The position numbers were made by a program, and so were the translations under genes. From positions 1 through 64,000 of the forward strand of contig CALEZT010000088.1 in assembly GCA_937927975.1 (NCBI GenBank): a DNA stretch of 64,000 bases. Reading direction: 5' to 3'. Positions within the stretch are counted from its first letter, which is position 1. Every line of letters starts with the position of its first letter. Below, piece after piece: positions 26,805 through 35,768 of this stretch. The stretch is from an uncultured Phycisphaerales bacterium (GTDB lineage Bacteria; Planctomycetota; Phycisphaerae; Sedimentisphaerales; Anaerobacaceae). Under the pieces are notes generated by a model that did not search any database, was not told where the DNA came from, and was given only the letters and a program-made list of their open reading frames with translations.

Positions 26805-27520
26805 TATTGCCATTTCTGGATTATGATAAAACACACGTACTGAACATCCTCGCCCTTCCTCGGAGCTTCTATGATTTCGCGAACACCGAACACCCCCTTA
26901 CCCCACGTGACGATGAGATAGGGCATCATGGCAATGTCCGCCCCGAATGGATCCAACTGCGTGACAGCCGATGCACTGTGGCCCGAGCTGTGCTCGAGGA
27001 TGCAAATCCCGCCCTGTCTTAAGCAGCTCATCCACGCAGTGAGGCATCTCTCGGGATCGTAGCTGTGATCGAATGCGTTGGAATAAATGAAATCGGCCGC
27101 GGCCATCCATTCGGGTTTGACCTCGTGGAAATCCCATTGAATCGTATTTGGAAACTGATTTGCCGTGTCGGATATCTCGGTGCCTAACACTTCACAGTTC
27201 AGGTATTTTTTGAACCACGACTGCTCCACACCACGCCGAGTACCATGACACAATCCGAATTTCGGGGCTCCCACGATACGTTCAATGTAGCGAGACAAGA
27301 AGGCGATGTTCTCTTCAATCACCCAAACCCTATCAGCTTTCCGCTTGTTGCCCTCGGTTTGGATCTGTTTGTATTTCTCGTAGTCGAAACTACCGTCTTT
27401 CCGCAGATACCTGTAGAGGGTATAGCCCGCTCTCTGCTGCCGGTCTGGATCGATGAGGCGGATATCATAACCGAGTCTGGCCAAAACCCTCTTCAGGCTT
27501 CCAGATAGCAACTTGTTCAT
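26804..27520 (-). CDS. Methyltransferase-like protein
   Basis: The product has about 238 residues from ATG 27520, with AGGAG about 11 bases upstream. The fold resembles a class I methyltransferase. FGLCHGTRRGVEQSWFKKYL replaces motif I, EVLGTEISDTANQFPNTIQW has the acidic residue of strand 2, and FIYSNAFDHSYDPERCLTAW followed by LRQGGICILEHSSGH are the motif IV to VI region. The glycine-rich motif is atypical (HGTRRG), so SAM binding is not certain. It probably modifies a sugar of the repeat unit. Confidence 0.6.
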   Translation of the reverse strand: MNKLLSGSLKRVLARLGYDIRLIDPDRQQRAGYTLYRYLRKDGSFDYEKYKQIQTEGNKRKADRVWVIEENIAFLSRYIERIVGAPKFGLCHGTRRGVEQSWFKKYLNCEVLGTEISDTANQFPNTIQWDFHEVKPEWMAAADFIYSNAFDHSYDPERCLTAWMSCLRQGGICILEHSSGHSASAVTQLDPFGADIAMMPYLIVTWGKGVFGVREIIEAPRKGEDVQYVCFIIIQKWQ

Positions 27521-27539
27521 GCTGCCGTGCACTCCTGCT

Positions 27540-28223
27540 CTATTCCTTCGTATTCCTCACATCACGCATCACTTCTACGCAGGATCGTACCGCCTGTATT
27601 GTTCGTCCAAATAGACCAGCGCCAATCCACGTTCCTGCCATGCCGTTCACCCTCTGAGTGGGAAGCCGATTCGCCCAGGACTCAGGGCGTCGCGAGCCAA
27701 CCGCTAACAGATACACCGCGGAATTCCTATGTGGGCTTATGGCTTCATAGACCATGGACAATCCATTTTCTTGATACAACCTTCGCAGGCACGTCGGCGT
27801 AAAGCGCCAATAGTCTTTCCAATCGTTTGATTCGTGCTGCACCTGTGCGAACGGGACAACAACGACCACAATATCCCTCGATAGCTCGCAGAGATTCGCG
27901 AAGGCTTTTCGAACATCGAAGATGTGCTCAAGCGTTGTGTGATTGAACACCACATCAAACCGTCGCACGAGTTCCTCTGGGACGTCGCCCACTAAGTCAA
28001 GCAAGTACTCATTTGCCATATTCTGAAATCCACGATACCCTCCATAGTTGGTGTAGGAATAACTGGTTGCGTTGGTGAAATAGTCCTGGTAGTGGTGGCC
28101 TTCCTTGTCGCGGTCATCCCAGGCAGAGACGTTGACCACATCGCCTGTGAAGAGGGAGGCCAGCCTGACCAATTCCCGGTTGGACCAGTGCCGCGCCAAT
28201 CTGTACATTCTATCTGTGAACAT
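27540..28223 (-). CDS. Methyltransferase-like protein
   Basis: The product has about 227 residues from ATG 28223. An open frame back to 28343 would overlap the flippase gene and add residues without family character. RFDVVFNHTTLEHIFDVRKA and DYWRFTPTCLRRLYQENGLS are the C-terminal half of a methyltransferase-11-like fold. The DVVNVSAWDDRDKEG region takes the place of motif I and lacks the GxGxG loop. It may therefore be a non-canonical or inactive methyltransferase. It lies between the flippase and the other methyltransferase-like gene. Confidence 0.6.
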   Translation of the reverse strand: MFTDRMYRLARHWSNRELVRLASLFTGDVVNVSAWDDRDKEGHHYQDYFTNATSYSYTNYGGYRGFQNMANEYLLDLVGDVPEELVRRFDVVFNHTTLEHIFDVRKAFANLCELSRDIVVVVVPFAQVQHESNDWKDYWRFTPTCLRRLYQENGLSMVYEAISPHRNSAVYLLAVGSRRPESWANRLPTQRVNGMAGTWIGAGLFGRTIQAVRSCVEVMRDVRNTKE

Positions 28224-28317
28224 CGCTATGACTCTGTTTGGGTATGCAGATGCTTCTCGACGGCCGATGCATCTGATCATTCGTACACTGCACAAGAACA
28301 GTGAGACAAAATCCCGT

Positions 28318-29733
28318 TCAAACCCGCCGAGGTGCCGGAACAAGAGACAGCCGGAGATAGTACATCATGAGAAGCGGCCATGAAACATAATACACAACAT
28401 AAGCCAGAGATGCCCCGGTGATGCCGAAATATCGAACAGAAGGAAACAGGATGATGAGATAGATAGTGGTAGCAATGATCTGTGCCTTGAACGAATTGCG
28501 GGGCAGACCGATCGCAAGCATGGCCGGCTGGAGAGAAAACCCAAACAACGCAATAACCGACCCAAGCAGGTAGATCACCGTAACAAGATATGCTTGATAA
28601 TATTCTGGCCCTACTGTCCAGACAATCAGCCTCTGGCCCACAAGAACAAAAGCCAGCCAGCCAATCACGGCTACGACTCCGACGATCGAGGTGGTCCGCT
28701 TGATAAGCACGCGGAAGGCCCTCTTCTGATCTTCCGCCCAGAGGCGGGTCAGTTCCGGGTAGATGGACTGGTAGAGGGGATCGACCAGTCGCGGCAACAC
28801 CTGGGAACATTGCTTGGCCACCTTGAAAACACCCAATGCCGCCGGGGTGGTCAGAGCGGCGATGATCAACTCATCCGCTTCTCGGGACAACATCCGAATG
28901 GTCGAATTCAGATTGGTTGTCCATACGTAATCCCAGATTCCACCAAACCTCGAGCAGACGCCTCGCAGCGGCTCCTTTATGACGCTGCAGATCGCTCGCG
29001 AGCGGAGGACCCACAGCGAGGCGCCGAGTTGGTACAACTGGCCCACGATCCCGGTAACCAGATAGACAAGGACAAAGCCGAAGAGACTCTGTCTGGTCAT
29101 CAGACACCAGAGAACGCCGACGAGTCGGATGACGGCGCTGAGAATCGCCGCGTAGCTGAGCAGATCGAACCTGTCGAAAAGACGCAAGATACCGACGGGC
29201 GTCCCGCCAAGACTAAAGAGAATCAATACGCTGTAGAGCACCAGCAGTGGGCGAAGGGACTCGCTCCAGCCCAGCAGGCTGATGACAGGACCGGCAAGCA
29301 CCATCGCCAGGACCGTCCCGACAATCGCACTGCCAAAGTCCAGACAGAATCCGAACTTGATCAGTTGCCGCAGGCCGTGCATGTCCTTCTTTGCCAGGGC
29401 ATCGCTGCCGAACTTGATGACGGCCTGCCAGGCGTTGAAGGTGACCAGCTTGCCGATCGTCAACTCATAGACGAGGACCAGGGCAAGGACTCCGTATTTC
29501 TCCGGCCCCAATGCCCGAGCAGTCAATACGGTCGTGGCCAATCCCAGCACGGCCGCAACCACGTTGGCCGACAGCAGCTTGCCAGCGTTGACAAACAACC
29601 GGCGAAAGACGTCGTCCCGAAACCAGGACAGGACCCTCCGCCAGTTCAGAATGACCCAGTTGGCCACCGCTTCCATCCGTATCAGGCTTATCTCGTTGCC
29701 ATCTTCAACGTCGTGATCCAGATCGCCATTCAT
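28318..29733 (-). CDS. Wzx-like polysaccharide flippase
   Basis: The product has about 471 residues with 12 or more membrane helices, of the MOP/polysaccharide exporter superfamily. LLSANVVAAVLGLATTVLTA, RALGPEKYGVLALVLVYELT and SREADELIIAALTTPAALGV are typical Wzx landmarks. It moves the undecaprenyl-linked repeat unit across the inner membrane for the polymerase. The start is uncertain: ATG 29733 is used, while GTG 29769 and ATG 29676 are alternatives. It belongs to the minus-strand operon, 113 bases or more after the Wzz-like gene. Confidence 0.85.
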   Translation of the reverse strand: MNGDLDHDVEDGNEISLIRMEAVANWVILNWRRVLSWFRDDVFRRLFVNAGKLLSANVVAAVLGLATTVLTARALGPEKYGVLALVLVYELTIGKLVTFNAWQAVIKFGSDALAKKDMHGLRQLIKFGFCLDFGSAIVGTVLAMVLAGPVISLLGWSESLRPLLVLYSVLILFSLGGTPVGILRLFDRFDLLSYAAILSAVIRLVGVLWCLMTRQSLFGFVLVYLVTGIVGQLYQLGASLWVLRSRAICSVIKEPLRGVCSRFGGIWDYVWTTNLNSTIRMLSREADELIIAALTTPAALGVFKVAKQCSQVLPRLVDPLYQSIYPELTRLWAEDQKRAFRVLIKRTTSIVGVVAVIGWLAFVLVGQRLIVWTVGPEYYQAYLVTVIYLLGSVIALFGFSLQPAMLAIGLPRNSFKAQIIATTIYLIILFPSVRYFGITGASLAYVVYYVSWPLLMMYYLRLSLVPAPRRV

Positions 29734-29882
29734 CAACACGACGGCGGACTCCGTCCCCGTCGGTTGCACAGCCTCGACACAACCAACCTACCCCTTCGGG
29801 TCGCGTCCTTTCGCAGATCCGAGCCTCCTGTGCGAGAGTGCAATCCTCCAGCGATTGTCTGCGCCGTCCGCAAGAGATCGGC

Positions 29883-30839
29883 TTATGCACTCCTGTCTTT
29901 AGTCACCGTCGCCACGTCTGGCGATCCGTGCTTCCTCGCATCGATGGGCCCCTCCTGGCGACTGCGCGACTGCACAACGTATTCTCGCGTGAACGCCCAA
30001 AAAGTGCCAAGCAAGAACGCCACGACGCCCGCCAGCACGCCTTTGACAACTGTACCCCGGGGCATAGGAAGTTCCGGGACGACCGCCTCATCGAGAACCT
30101 GGATCGTGGGCATGCTCCTGGCTTCCTCGATCTTGGCGACTTCGTACTGCTGGATCAGCAGTTCGTACAAGGTCTCCTGTACTCTGGCCTCCCGACTGGG
30201 GATACTATCGATTCGGCTGAGCTTCTGCTCCACCTCCCTGAGCCGTCCTTCGAGAAAGACCCTCTTGCTTGTGGCCTGCCCTCCCGAAAGCCGTTTGTTC
30301 TGGCGATCGAGCTGCGTCACGTACGCATATGCGATCGCCGCAGCACGGTTAGGGTCGCGATCGCGGACGGCAATTCTGACTACGCCATCCTTGGTGCTTT
30401 CAAGTTTCGTGCTCTTCTTCAGGGCTTTCCTTGCGTCCGCCCGATATGGCACGTTTTCATAGACTTCCATCAGGCGACACTCGTCGATGATGCTGTCGGC
30501 GACCTCGCGACTGGAGAGGATCTCCATGTAGATTCCGGCGACGCTGCCGGTCAGGCCGCTCAGGGCATTCCGCAGCAAAGGGCTACCCAGCGATCCCATG
30601 CCTCCCGCCCCCAGGTCCTTTTGAAGGGTGTCCAGGGGAGGCACGATAGTAACACAGGATTCGTACCAACGGGGTCTTGTCAAAGTGATCGCCACGGTCG
30701 CAGCCATTGCAGCAATGCACAGAACGGCTATCCACCATCGAGCCCGCCAGATCACCTGAATATACTGAAACAAGTCGATGTCCTGGTCTGCCGGACCTGG
30801 TCCGACAGACGGTTGAGGTTGGATCTGGGATTCCGTCAC
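29883..30839 (-). CDS. Wzz-like chain-length determinant
   Basis: The product has 318 residues. A first membrane helix (WWIAVLCIAAMAATVAITL) and a last one (VVKGVLAGVVAFLLGTFWAF) flank a periplasmic coiled-coil domain. The PMPRG motif before the second helix (VVPELPMPRG) is the hallmark of Wzz/polysaccharide co-polymerases. The GTG start is preceded by GAAGGGTG. There is no C-terminal tyrosine kinase domain, and no separate kinase gene is seen in the window. It sets polymer length together with Wzy and contacts the exporter encoded just upstream (22-base gap). Confidence 0.85.
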   Translation of the reverse strand: MTESQIQPQPSVGPGPADQDIDLFQYIQVIWRARWWIAVLCIAAMAATVAITLTRPRWYESCVTIVPPLDTLQKDLGAGGMGSLGSPLLRNALSGLTGSVAGIYMEILSSREVADSIIDECRLMEVYENVPYRADARKALKKSTKLESTKDGVVRIAVRDRDPNRAAAIAYAYVTQLDRQNKRLSGGQATSKRVFLEGRLREVEQKLSRIDSIPSREARVQETLYELLIQQYEVAKIEEARSMPTIQVLDEAVVPELPMPRGTVVKGVLAGVVAFLLGTFWAFTREYVVQSRSRQEGPIDARKHGSPDVATVTKDRSA

Positions 30840-30861
30840 AGCGTTTCACCCTTCATGCGAG

Positions 30862-33396
30862 CTATATCGCGAACACCACGCCGGCGGCGACGGCGATCTG
30901 GAAGATAATCTGGGTGATGTCCTTGGTCAACCGGAGATTGAGATATTTGTCGACCTTGCGGGGCACCACGACCGTGTCTCCCGGCTCCATCCGGTGGCTC
31001 AGGAAGCCGCCGAAGAACCAGGAGTTGTTCTGCGAATCCCAGAACAGGAGCTTGCCGCGATTGCCCTGCTCCATGCTGACGACGGTTCCGTCGGCCTTGA
31101 TCACGCTGACCTGCTTCTTATCGGCCTCTTTGGTCATGCCGCCGACGCGTCCGAGGTAGTAGCTGACCGTGCCGTTCTCCTCGTAGAGCAGCGACGTGGG
31201 ATTGAAGACTTCGCCCACGACGTGAACCACGCCGGGAGTCAGGGGAACCGTCAGCTTGTCGCCATCCTCCAGCTCCATGTCGTATCGCGAGCTCTTGAAT
31301 TCCTCTGGAACGTCCAGTCGCACGACGACGCGTCCGGTGATCTCGGCGGCGCGAAGCCTGGCCAGAAGCGCCTTCTTGGTCTCCATAGCCACCTGCTCGA
31401 TCTTGGCGCTGTCGGCGTCCAGGGATGCGCTGATCTGCTCCTGGGCGCTCGACAGCATGGACTCCTCGATCTGGCGAATCAAGTCGTCCAGGCGGCGCCG
31501 CTGGATCACTCTGGCGCTCTGGCGGGTGAAAACCGCGCCCTTGAGGTAGGCATGGTCGGTATACCCCCCCGCCCGCTCGATCAGCGAGCTGAGGGTCTCG
31601 CCTTTTCGGATCGGGTATCGGCCGGGGAAGCGCACTTCGCCGCCGATCACGGCATTCGCGTCGAATACGAGGTCGGGGATCGGCCGCACGACGACGTGGT
31701 CGTAATCGCGGAGCAGGATGTTCTGCTCGGGATCGCCGGCCAGCGCCTTTTCCAGGTCGATGTCGATCTTCTCCGTGGCCATCCCCTCCTGGCTGATGTG
31801 CCGGCGGGTGATTTCGGACGTGCGGAGGTATGCGTTCTTGTGAAGCCCGCCGGCCGCGTCGATCAGGTCGCCGATCCTCATGTCGGGAATCAGCCGATAG
31901 ACGCTCGGTTCGAAGACCATGCCCGAGATCGTCACTCTCCGCGAGGTCCGCTCATTCCATCGGAACACGCGAATCGTGTCATATTGGGCGAGTTCCAGAT
32001 CCTGAGATTGGTCGCCGGCCAACAGCTTGCCCACGTTGAAGGGGATCACGACGGGATGCAGGTCCGGCGGGACCAGCCGTTCGATCTGGGCGTACTCGGT
32101 GTTCGGCTGAGGCAACAGCAGGTCGTAGGAGGTCAGCACGCCGCTGAGCCGCATGCCGGGCTTCCACTCGCGTTTGCCCGTCCGGACGACGTGCCCTTCC
32201 AGACGGATCATTCTCTCCTGCCAGGGGGGGACCGCGAAGACCTTCACGATGTCGCCATCCTGCAGGACCATCGCATTCGGATCGGACGGCGCTGCGCCGG
32301 CGTCGCCCCGCGAGAGGTCGAAATCCACGACGATCTGTCGCTCGTGGTTGTGGACTCGCTCGACCTGGACCCGCTGAAGCCATCCGGAGAACGCGACGCC
32401 GCCGGCCAGATCCAGCACCTGATGCAGAGTCATCGGGCCGGTCATTTCATAGATCGCCGGCCTCTTGACGTTGCCCGCGACTCCGACCACCGGTCCGATC
32501 AGCGGGATGAAGATCGTATCGGCGTCCTGAAGACGGACGTCCTGGCTCTTGTCGCCGCCCATCAGCAGATCGTACAGATCCAGCGAGATCGGCTCCTGGC
32601 CGCTTCGCGACAGGCGGATCTTGCGGAGCGTTCCGTTTCGCGACGGCCCGCCTGCGGCGAAGATCGCGTTGATCGCGGTCGAGAGCGAGCTGACGGTGTA
32701 CGTCCCCGGGGCGGTCGCCTCGCCGACGACAAACACCTGGATCGTCCGCAGCCGATCCATCGCGATCGACATCTTGAAATCCGTGAATTTGCGGGACAGC
32801 TCGTGGCGAAGGTAGCTCTCCAACTCGCCGAACTTCATGCCCCAGACCCGCAGGGCCCCCACCTCCGGCAGCACGATCTGCCCGCTGCGATCCACCTGTA
32901 ACGTGTGTTGCGCGTCCACACGCCCCCACAGCGTCAGCGTGAAACTATCGCCGGGACCGATCACATAGTCCGGTCCCACGGGCACATTCGTCACCGGAGC
33001 GAAGGTCGAAACCGGGGCGCCGAACATGTCGTAGCCGAACTGCTTGAGCTTGAGCGACACGTCATTGACATCCAGGGAAGCGTCCCGCGACAGCAGCAGT
33101 TCGATTCTCGAAGGCGTCTGAGGCGGCGTCGGTCGCGTGCGAAGGTCCGGCGGAGCGGCTTCGTTCGGTTCGGGGGATTCCGCCGATGCGACGCTGGACC
33201 TGAGCCGCTCACGGGCCAGTTGCGCCAGCCGATCGTTGGACAGACCGCTCGAACCGCTCTGCGGCCGATTGCCGAGCCCTGGGACATCGAAGAGCGATTG
33301 GGCCGTCGCAGACCACGTGCCCATCCCCCCGGACAGAACCAGCACTGCGACAACGAACCGAAAACCCAGCCCCGGCGATGGCAAGCAGGCTCTCAT
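30862..33396 (-). CDS. Wza-like outer-membrane polysaccharide export protein with multiple SLBB domains
   Basis: The product has about 844 residues from ATG 33396, where AAAGGAG lies 7 bases upstream and a signal peptide follows (FVVAVLVLSGGMGTWSATAQ). After a linker, VGPDYVIGPGDSFTLTLWGR starts the Poly_export domain (about 130-210). A series of SLBB domains follows: IQVFVVGEATAPGTYTVSSL, VVGVAGNVKRPAIYEMTGPM, VTISGMVFEPSVYRLIPDMR, NAVIGGEVRFPGRYPIRKGE and VVHVVGEVFNPTSLLYEENG. A C-terminal helix (IIFQIAVAAGVVFAI) could cross the outer membrane as in Wza. It is more than twice the length of E. coli Wza. It is the first gene of the operon, with a good promoter. Confidence 0.88.
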   Translation of the reverse strand: MRACLPSPGLGFRFVVAVLVLSGGMGTWSATAQSLFDVPGLGNRPQSGSSGLSNDRLAQLARERLRSSVASAESPEPNEAAPPDLRTRPTPPQTPSRIELLLSRDASLDVNDVSLKLKQFGYDMFGAPVSTFAPVTNVPVGPDYVIGPGDSFTLTLWGRVDAQHTLQVDRSGQIVLPEVGALRVWGMKFGELESYLRHELSRKFTDFKMSIAMDRLRTIQVFVVGEATAPGTYTVSSLSTAINAIFAAGGPSRNGTLRKIRLSRSGQEPISLDLYDLLMGGDKSQDVRLQDADTIFIPLIGPVVGVAGNVKRPAIYEMTGPMTLHQVLDLAGGVAFSGWLQRVQVERVHNHERQIVVDFDLSRGDAGAAPSDPNAMVLQDGDIVKVFAVPPWQERMIRLEGHVVRTGKREWKPGMRLSGVLTSYDLLLPQPNTEYAQIERLVPPDLHPVVIPFNVGKLLAGDQSQDLELAQYDTIRVFRWNERTSRRVTISGMVFEPSVYRLIPDMRIGDLIDAAGGLHKNAYLRTSEITRRHISQEGMATEKIDIDLEKALAGDPEQNILLRDYDHVVVRPIPDLVFDANAVIGGEVRFPGRYPIRKGETLSSLIERAGGYTDHAYLKGAVFTRQSARVIQRRRLDDLIRQIEESMLSSAQEQISASLDADSAKIEQVAMETKKALLARLRAAEITGRVVVRLDVPEEFKSSRYDMELEDGDKLTVPLTPGVVHVVGEVFNPTSLLYEENGTVSYYLGRVGGMTKEADKKQVSVIKADGTVVSMEQGNRGKLLFWDSQNNSWFFGGFLSHRMEPGDTVVVPRKVDKYLNLRLTKDITQIIFQIAVAAGVVFAI

Positions 33397-33700
33397 TGAC
33401 ACACTCCTTTGTGCTCTCACGAAAACGCCAGGAAGCCCAACCCGCTCCCAGACCTCCAATTGCCTATTGAGACAACAAAACCCCTGTACGCGACATCCGT
33501 CCGGACCGTCGCTGTTGTCTGCGTTCACCCGATCGAACCGCGACTATCTTAGCGCGTACGGCCTCGATGTCAAGAGGATTTGCGGGTCTCATAAGAATGG
33601 GACTGTCGTTTGTGATGACAACCTCTTGACCCGGCAGGGCAAGTGGTTTAGTCTTCAACTCACGGTCTGGAGTACCACGAGTCTAGTCACGAAATGGATT
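33397..33700. other. Divergent promoter region between wza-like and wzi-like genes
   Basis: About 300 bases hold the sigma70-like promoter of the polysaccharide operon (33546-33573, minus). A weaker candidate on the plus strand (TTGACC 33626-33631, TAGTCT 33649-33654) faces the Wzi-like gene. No gene is supported here. Confidence 0.5.
33546..33573 (-). promoter_or_regulatory. Sigma70 promoter of the polysaccharide operon
   Basis: On the minus strand TTGACA (33573-33568) and TAAGAT (33551-33546) are 16 bases apart, about 150 bases before the Wza-like start codon. Confidence 0.7.
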
Positions 33701-35182
33701 ATGCAACGGATTGCATCGGCTCTCATCGTCATCGCGCTTGCGGCCCTGCCGTCGTCCGCTCTGGTTTCCACGAATGTCCCGCTGGGTCATTGGAGCTACG
33801 ACGCGGTGGACAAGCTGGCCAACTACGGCCTGATCGACAGCGCCATGCTGACGATCAAACCCTTGTCGCGGGTCGAGATGGCCCGCCACGTCGGGCAGGC
33901 GATGCTGACTCTCGACCGAATGAACGACGCGCCCCCCCTGCTCCAGTCCATCGTGAATCGGCTCAAGCTCGAGTACCAGGGCGAGTTGATCCTCATCGGA
34001 CTGATCGAAGGCTGGCATGGGGAGTCCTTCGTCAAACCGCTGGAGGATCCGTACGTCGCCTATCTGCATGGGCGACGCACGCCGGACATCGAAAACGTCA
34101 GGGGCGATGAATTCCGGCAAGGATCGAACTACCGCGCCGGATTCGCGACGCGAGGCGCGATGATGGACCGGCTCGCCTTCTACCTGCACCCCGAGTACGT
34201 CGATTCCTCGCAAACCGACGGCGAGGTCGAACTGATCGAAGGCTACGGCAAGGTCATGATCGGCCCGTTCGAAGCTCAAGCGGGGAAGGACTCTCTCTGG
34301 TGGGGACCGGGGCGTCACGGTTCCATGCTCATGAGCAACAACGCGCAGCCCCTCACGATGCTCAAGCTGACGAATCCGCAGCCCATTCAACTCCCCTGGA
34401 TCTTCCGGGCCCTGGGTCCGGTTCGAGGCCAGTGGTTCCTGGCGCAATTGGAGGATGATCGCGACTTCCCGGAGGCCAGGCTCTCCGGCGTGCGGATCGC
34501 GGCCAAGCCTTCTCCGCTGGTGGAATTGGGACTGTCGAGGGTGATCATGTTCGGCGGCCGCGGAGCACCGCGGGTCGATCTGCTCGACTACGGAAAGATG
34601 TTCCTGTCGCTCACGGAACAGGCTGAAAACAATCAGTTGGCGGGATTCGACGCGTCGTTGCTCATTCCGTTGTGGAAGAGCGCGCCGTTGCGGTCCGTTC
34701 GCCTCTATGCGGACCTCGCGGGCGAGGACGAGGCGGGCTGGATGCCGAGCAAATGGGGCGAAGTGTTCGGCGCGCAGTTCAACGACATTCTCAAGACGGG
34801 CAGGACCGACCTTCGCGTGGAGTACGCCAACAACCACGTGTCGGGTTTCGACGATCTGTTCTATACGCACAGCCTCTACACGTCAGGCTACACCTACAAA
34901 GGCAGGATCCTCGGACACCATATGGGCACCAATTCCTCGGATCTGCTCGTGCAGCTTTCCCACTATCTCACCGAGGATTTGGTCCTGGACCTGTCCTTCG
35001 ACCGGCAGACCTCCAGCCTTGGCACGAACGCGGAAGCGTCTCGGAACCTCTACGAAGCCGGCTTGACTTTCTTCATGTCAAAGGCTTGGCGAATCGAAGC
35101 CGCCTATCGCTATGAAGACGCGGATTCGGCGGGCGAGAAGGACAACCATATCATCCAGGTGGGATTGATCCGCAGGTTCTGA
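33701..35182 (+). CDS. Wzi-like capsule assembly outer-membrane protein
   Basis: The product has about 493 residues from ATG 33701. The signal peptide is MQRIASALIVIALAALPSSA. The N-terminal helical part (PLGHWSYDAVDKLANYGLID) is followed by a beta-barrel-like region with alternating strands and the motif AQAGKDSLWWGPGRHGSMLM, which is typical of the capsule assembly Wzi family. The last residue is Phe (GLIRRF), usual for an outer-membrane barrel. In Gram-negatives such proteins help attach or assemble exported polysaccharide at the cell surface. It is divergent from the Wza-like gene. No strong ribosome binding site is visible, so the start is less certain. Confidence 0.8.
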   Translation: MQRIASALIVIALAALPSSALVSTNVPLGHWSYDAVDKLANYGLIDSAMLTIKPLSRVEMARHVGQAMLTLDRMNDAPPLLQSIVNRLKLEYQGELILIGLIEGWHGESFVKPLEDPYVAYLHGRRTPDIENVRGDEFRQGSNYRAGFATRGAMMDRLAFYLHPEYVDSSQTDGEVELIEGYGKVMIGPFEAQAGKDSLWWGPGRHGSMLMSNNAQPLTMLKLTNPQPIQLPWIFRALGPVRGQWFLAQLEDDRDFPEARLSGVRIAAKPSPLVELGLSRVIMFGGRGAPRVDLLDYGKMFLSLTEQAENNQLAGFDASLLIPLWKSAPLRSVRLYADLAGEDEAGWMPSKWGEVFGAQFNDILKTGRTDLRVEYANNHVSGFDDLFYTHSLYTSGYTYKGRILGHHMGTNSSDLLVQLSHYLTEDLVLDLSFDRQTSSLGTNAEASRNLYEAGLTFFMSKAWRIEAAYRYEDADSAGEKDNHIIQVGLIRRF

Positions 35183-35200
35183 GGAATCGGCTCGCAGGCA

Positions 35201-35560
35201 TCATCCGGCGATCGTCTTCCATCCCTGGTTCAATTCGTCCAGAAGACGGATGACGTCCTGAATCATGTTGGGATCGCGTTTGGCGTTGGCCCGGCCCAGA
35301 TGGCGATTCATGAACAAGTACAGGCCGCGAAGATTCTGGGAGAGTTCGCCCCCGGCCTCCATGTCCAGCACGGCGTTCAACTCGCTGATGATGTCCTGGG
35401 CGCGGTTGATGTACTGCCCTTTGGCTGCGTAGTTCTGGGCCTCCAGTTCCTTGATGGCCAATTTGAGGAACTTGATGGCGCCGTCGTACAACATCACGAC
35501 CAGACGGCCCCTGCTCTGCGTCGTTACGGTCGCCTGCTGATATGCCTCCAGTGCCTTCAT
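35201..35560 (-). CDS. fliS: Flagellar export chaperone FliS
   Basis: The product has about 119 residues. ATG 35560 follows AGGAG with an 8-base gap and gives MKALEAYQQATVTTQSRGRL, the standard FliS start. VVMLYDGAIKFLKLAIKELE and GELSQNLRGLYLFMNRHLGR match the four-helix bundle that binds the C-terminus of flagellin and keeps it from polymerising in the cytoplasm. It lies downstream of flagellin on the same strand, across a perfect hairpin. Confidence 0.92.
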   Translation of the reverse strand: MKALEAYQQATVTTQSRGRLVVMLYDGAIKFLKLAIKELEAQNYAAKGQYINRAQDIISELNAVLDMEAGGELSQNLRGLYLFMNRHLGRANAKRDPNMIQDVIRLLDELNQGWKTIAG

Positions 35561-35705
35561 TCTCTTGTCTCCTGTAGCCTGCGCGTCCATACCGGGGCCC
35601 CGAACGCGCCGTGCGGCGTCCGGGCCCCGCCATCCGTGGCGGAAACGGCTTGCGGCGTCTGGTCCCTCCCCCGCGAGGAGGGGCCTGCCGCGACATCAAC
35701 AGGGA

Positions 35706-35734
35706 GATGACTGACGCATCGGGCGTCAGTCATC
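35706..35734 (-). terminator. Perfect 12-bp hairpin between flagellin and fliS
   Basis: GATGACTGACGC (35706-35717) and GCGTCAGTCATC (35723-35734) form a perfect stem with a 5-base loop, 35 bases after the flagellin stop. No U-tract follows, so it may be an mRNA 3'-stabilising or attenuating structure that keeps fliS expression below flagellin. Confidence 0.55.
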
Positions 35735-35768
35735 CCCCGTGATTGTCTTCACTTACCGGCCAGACCGA

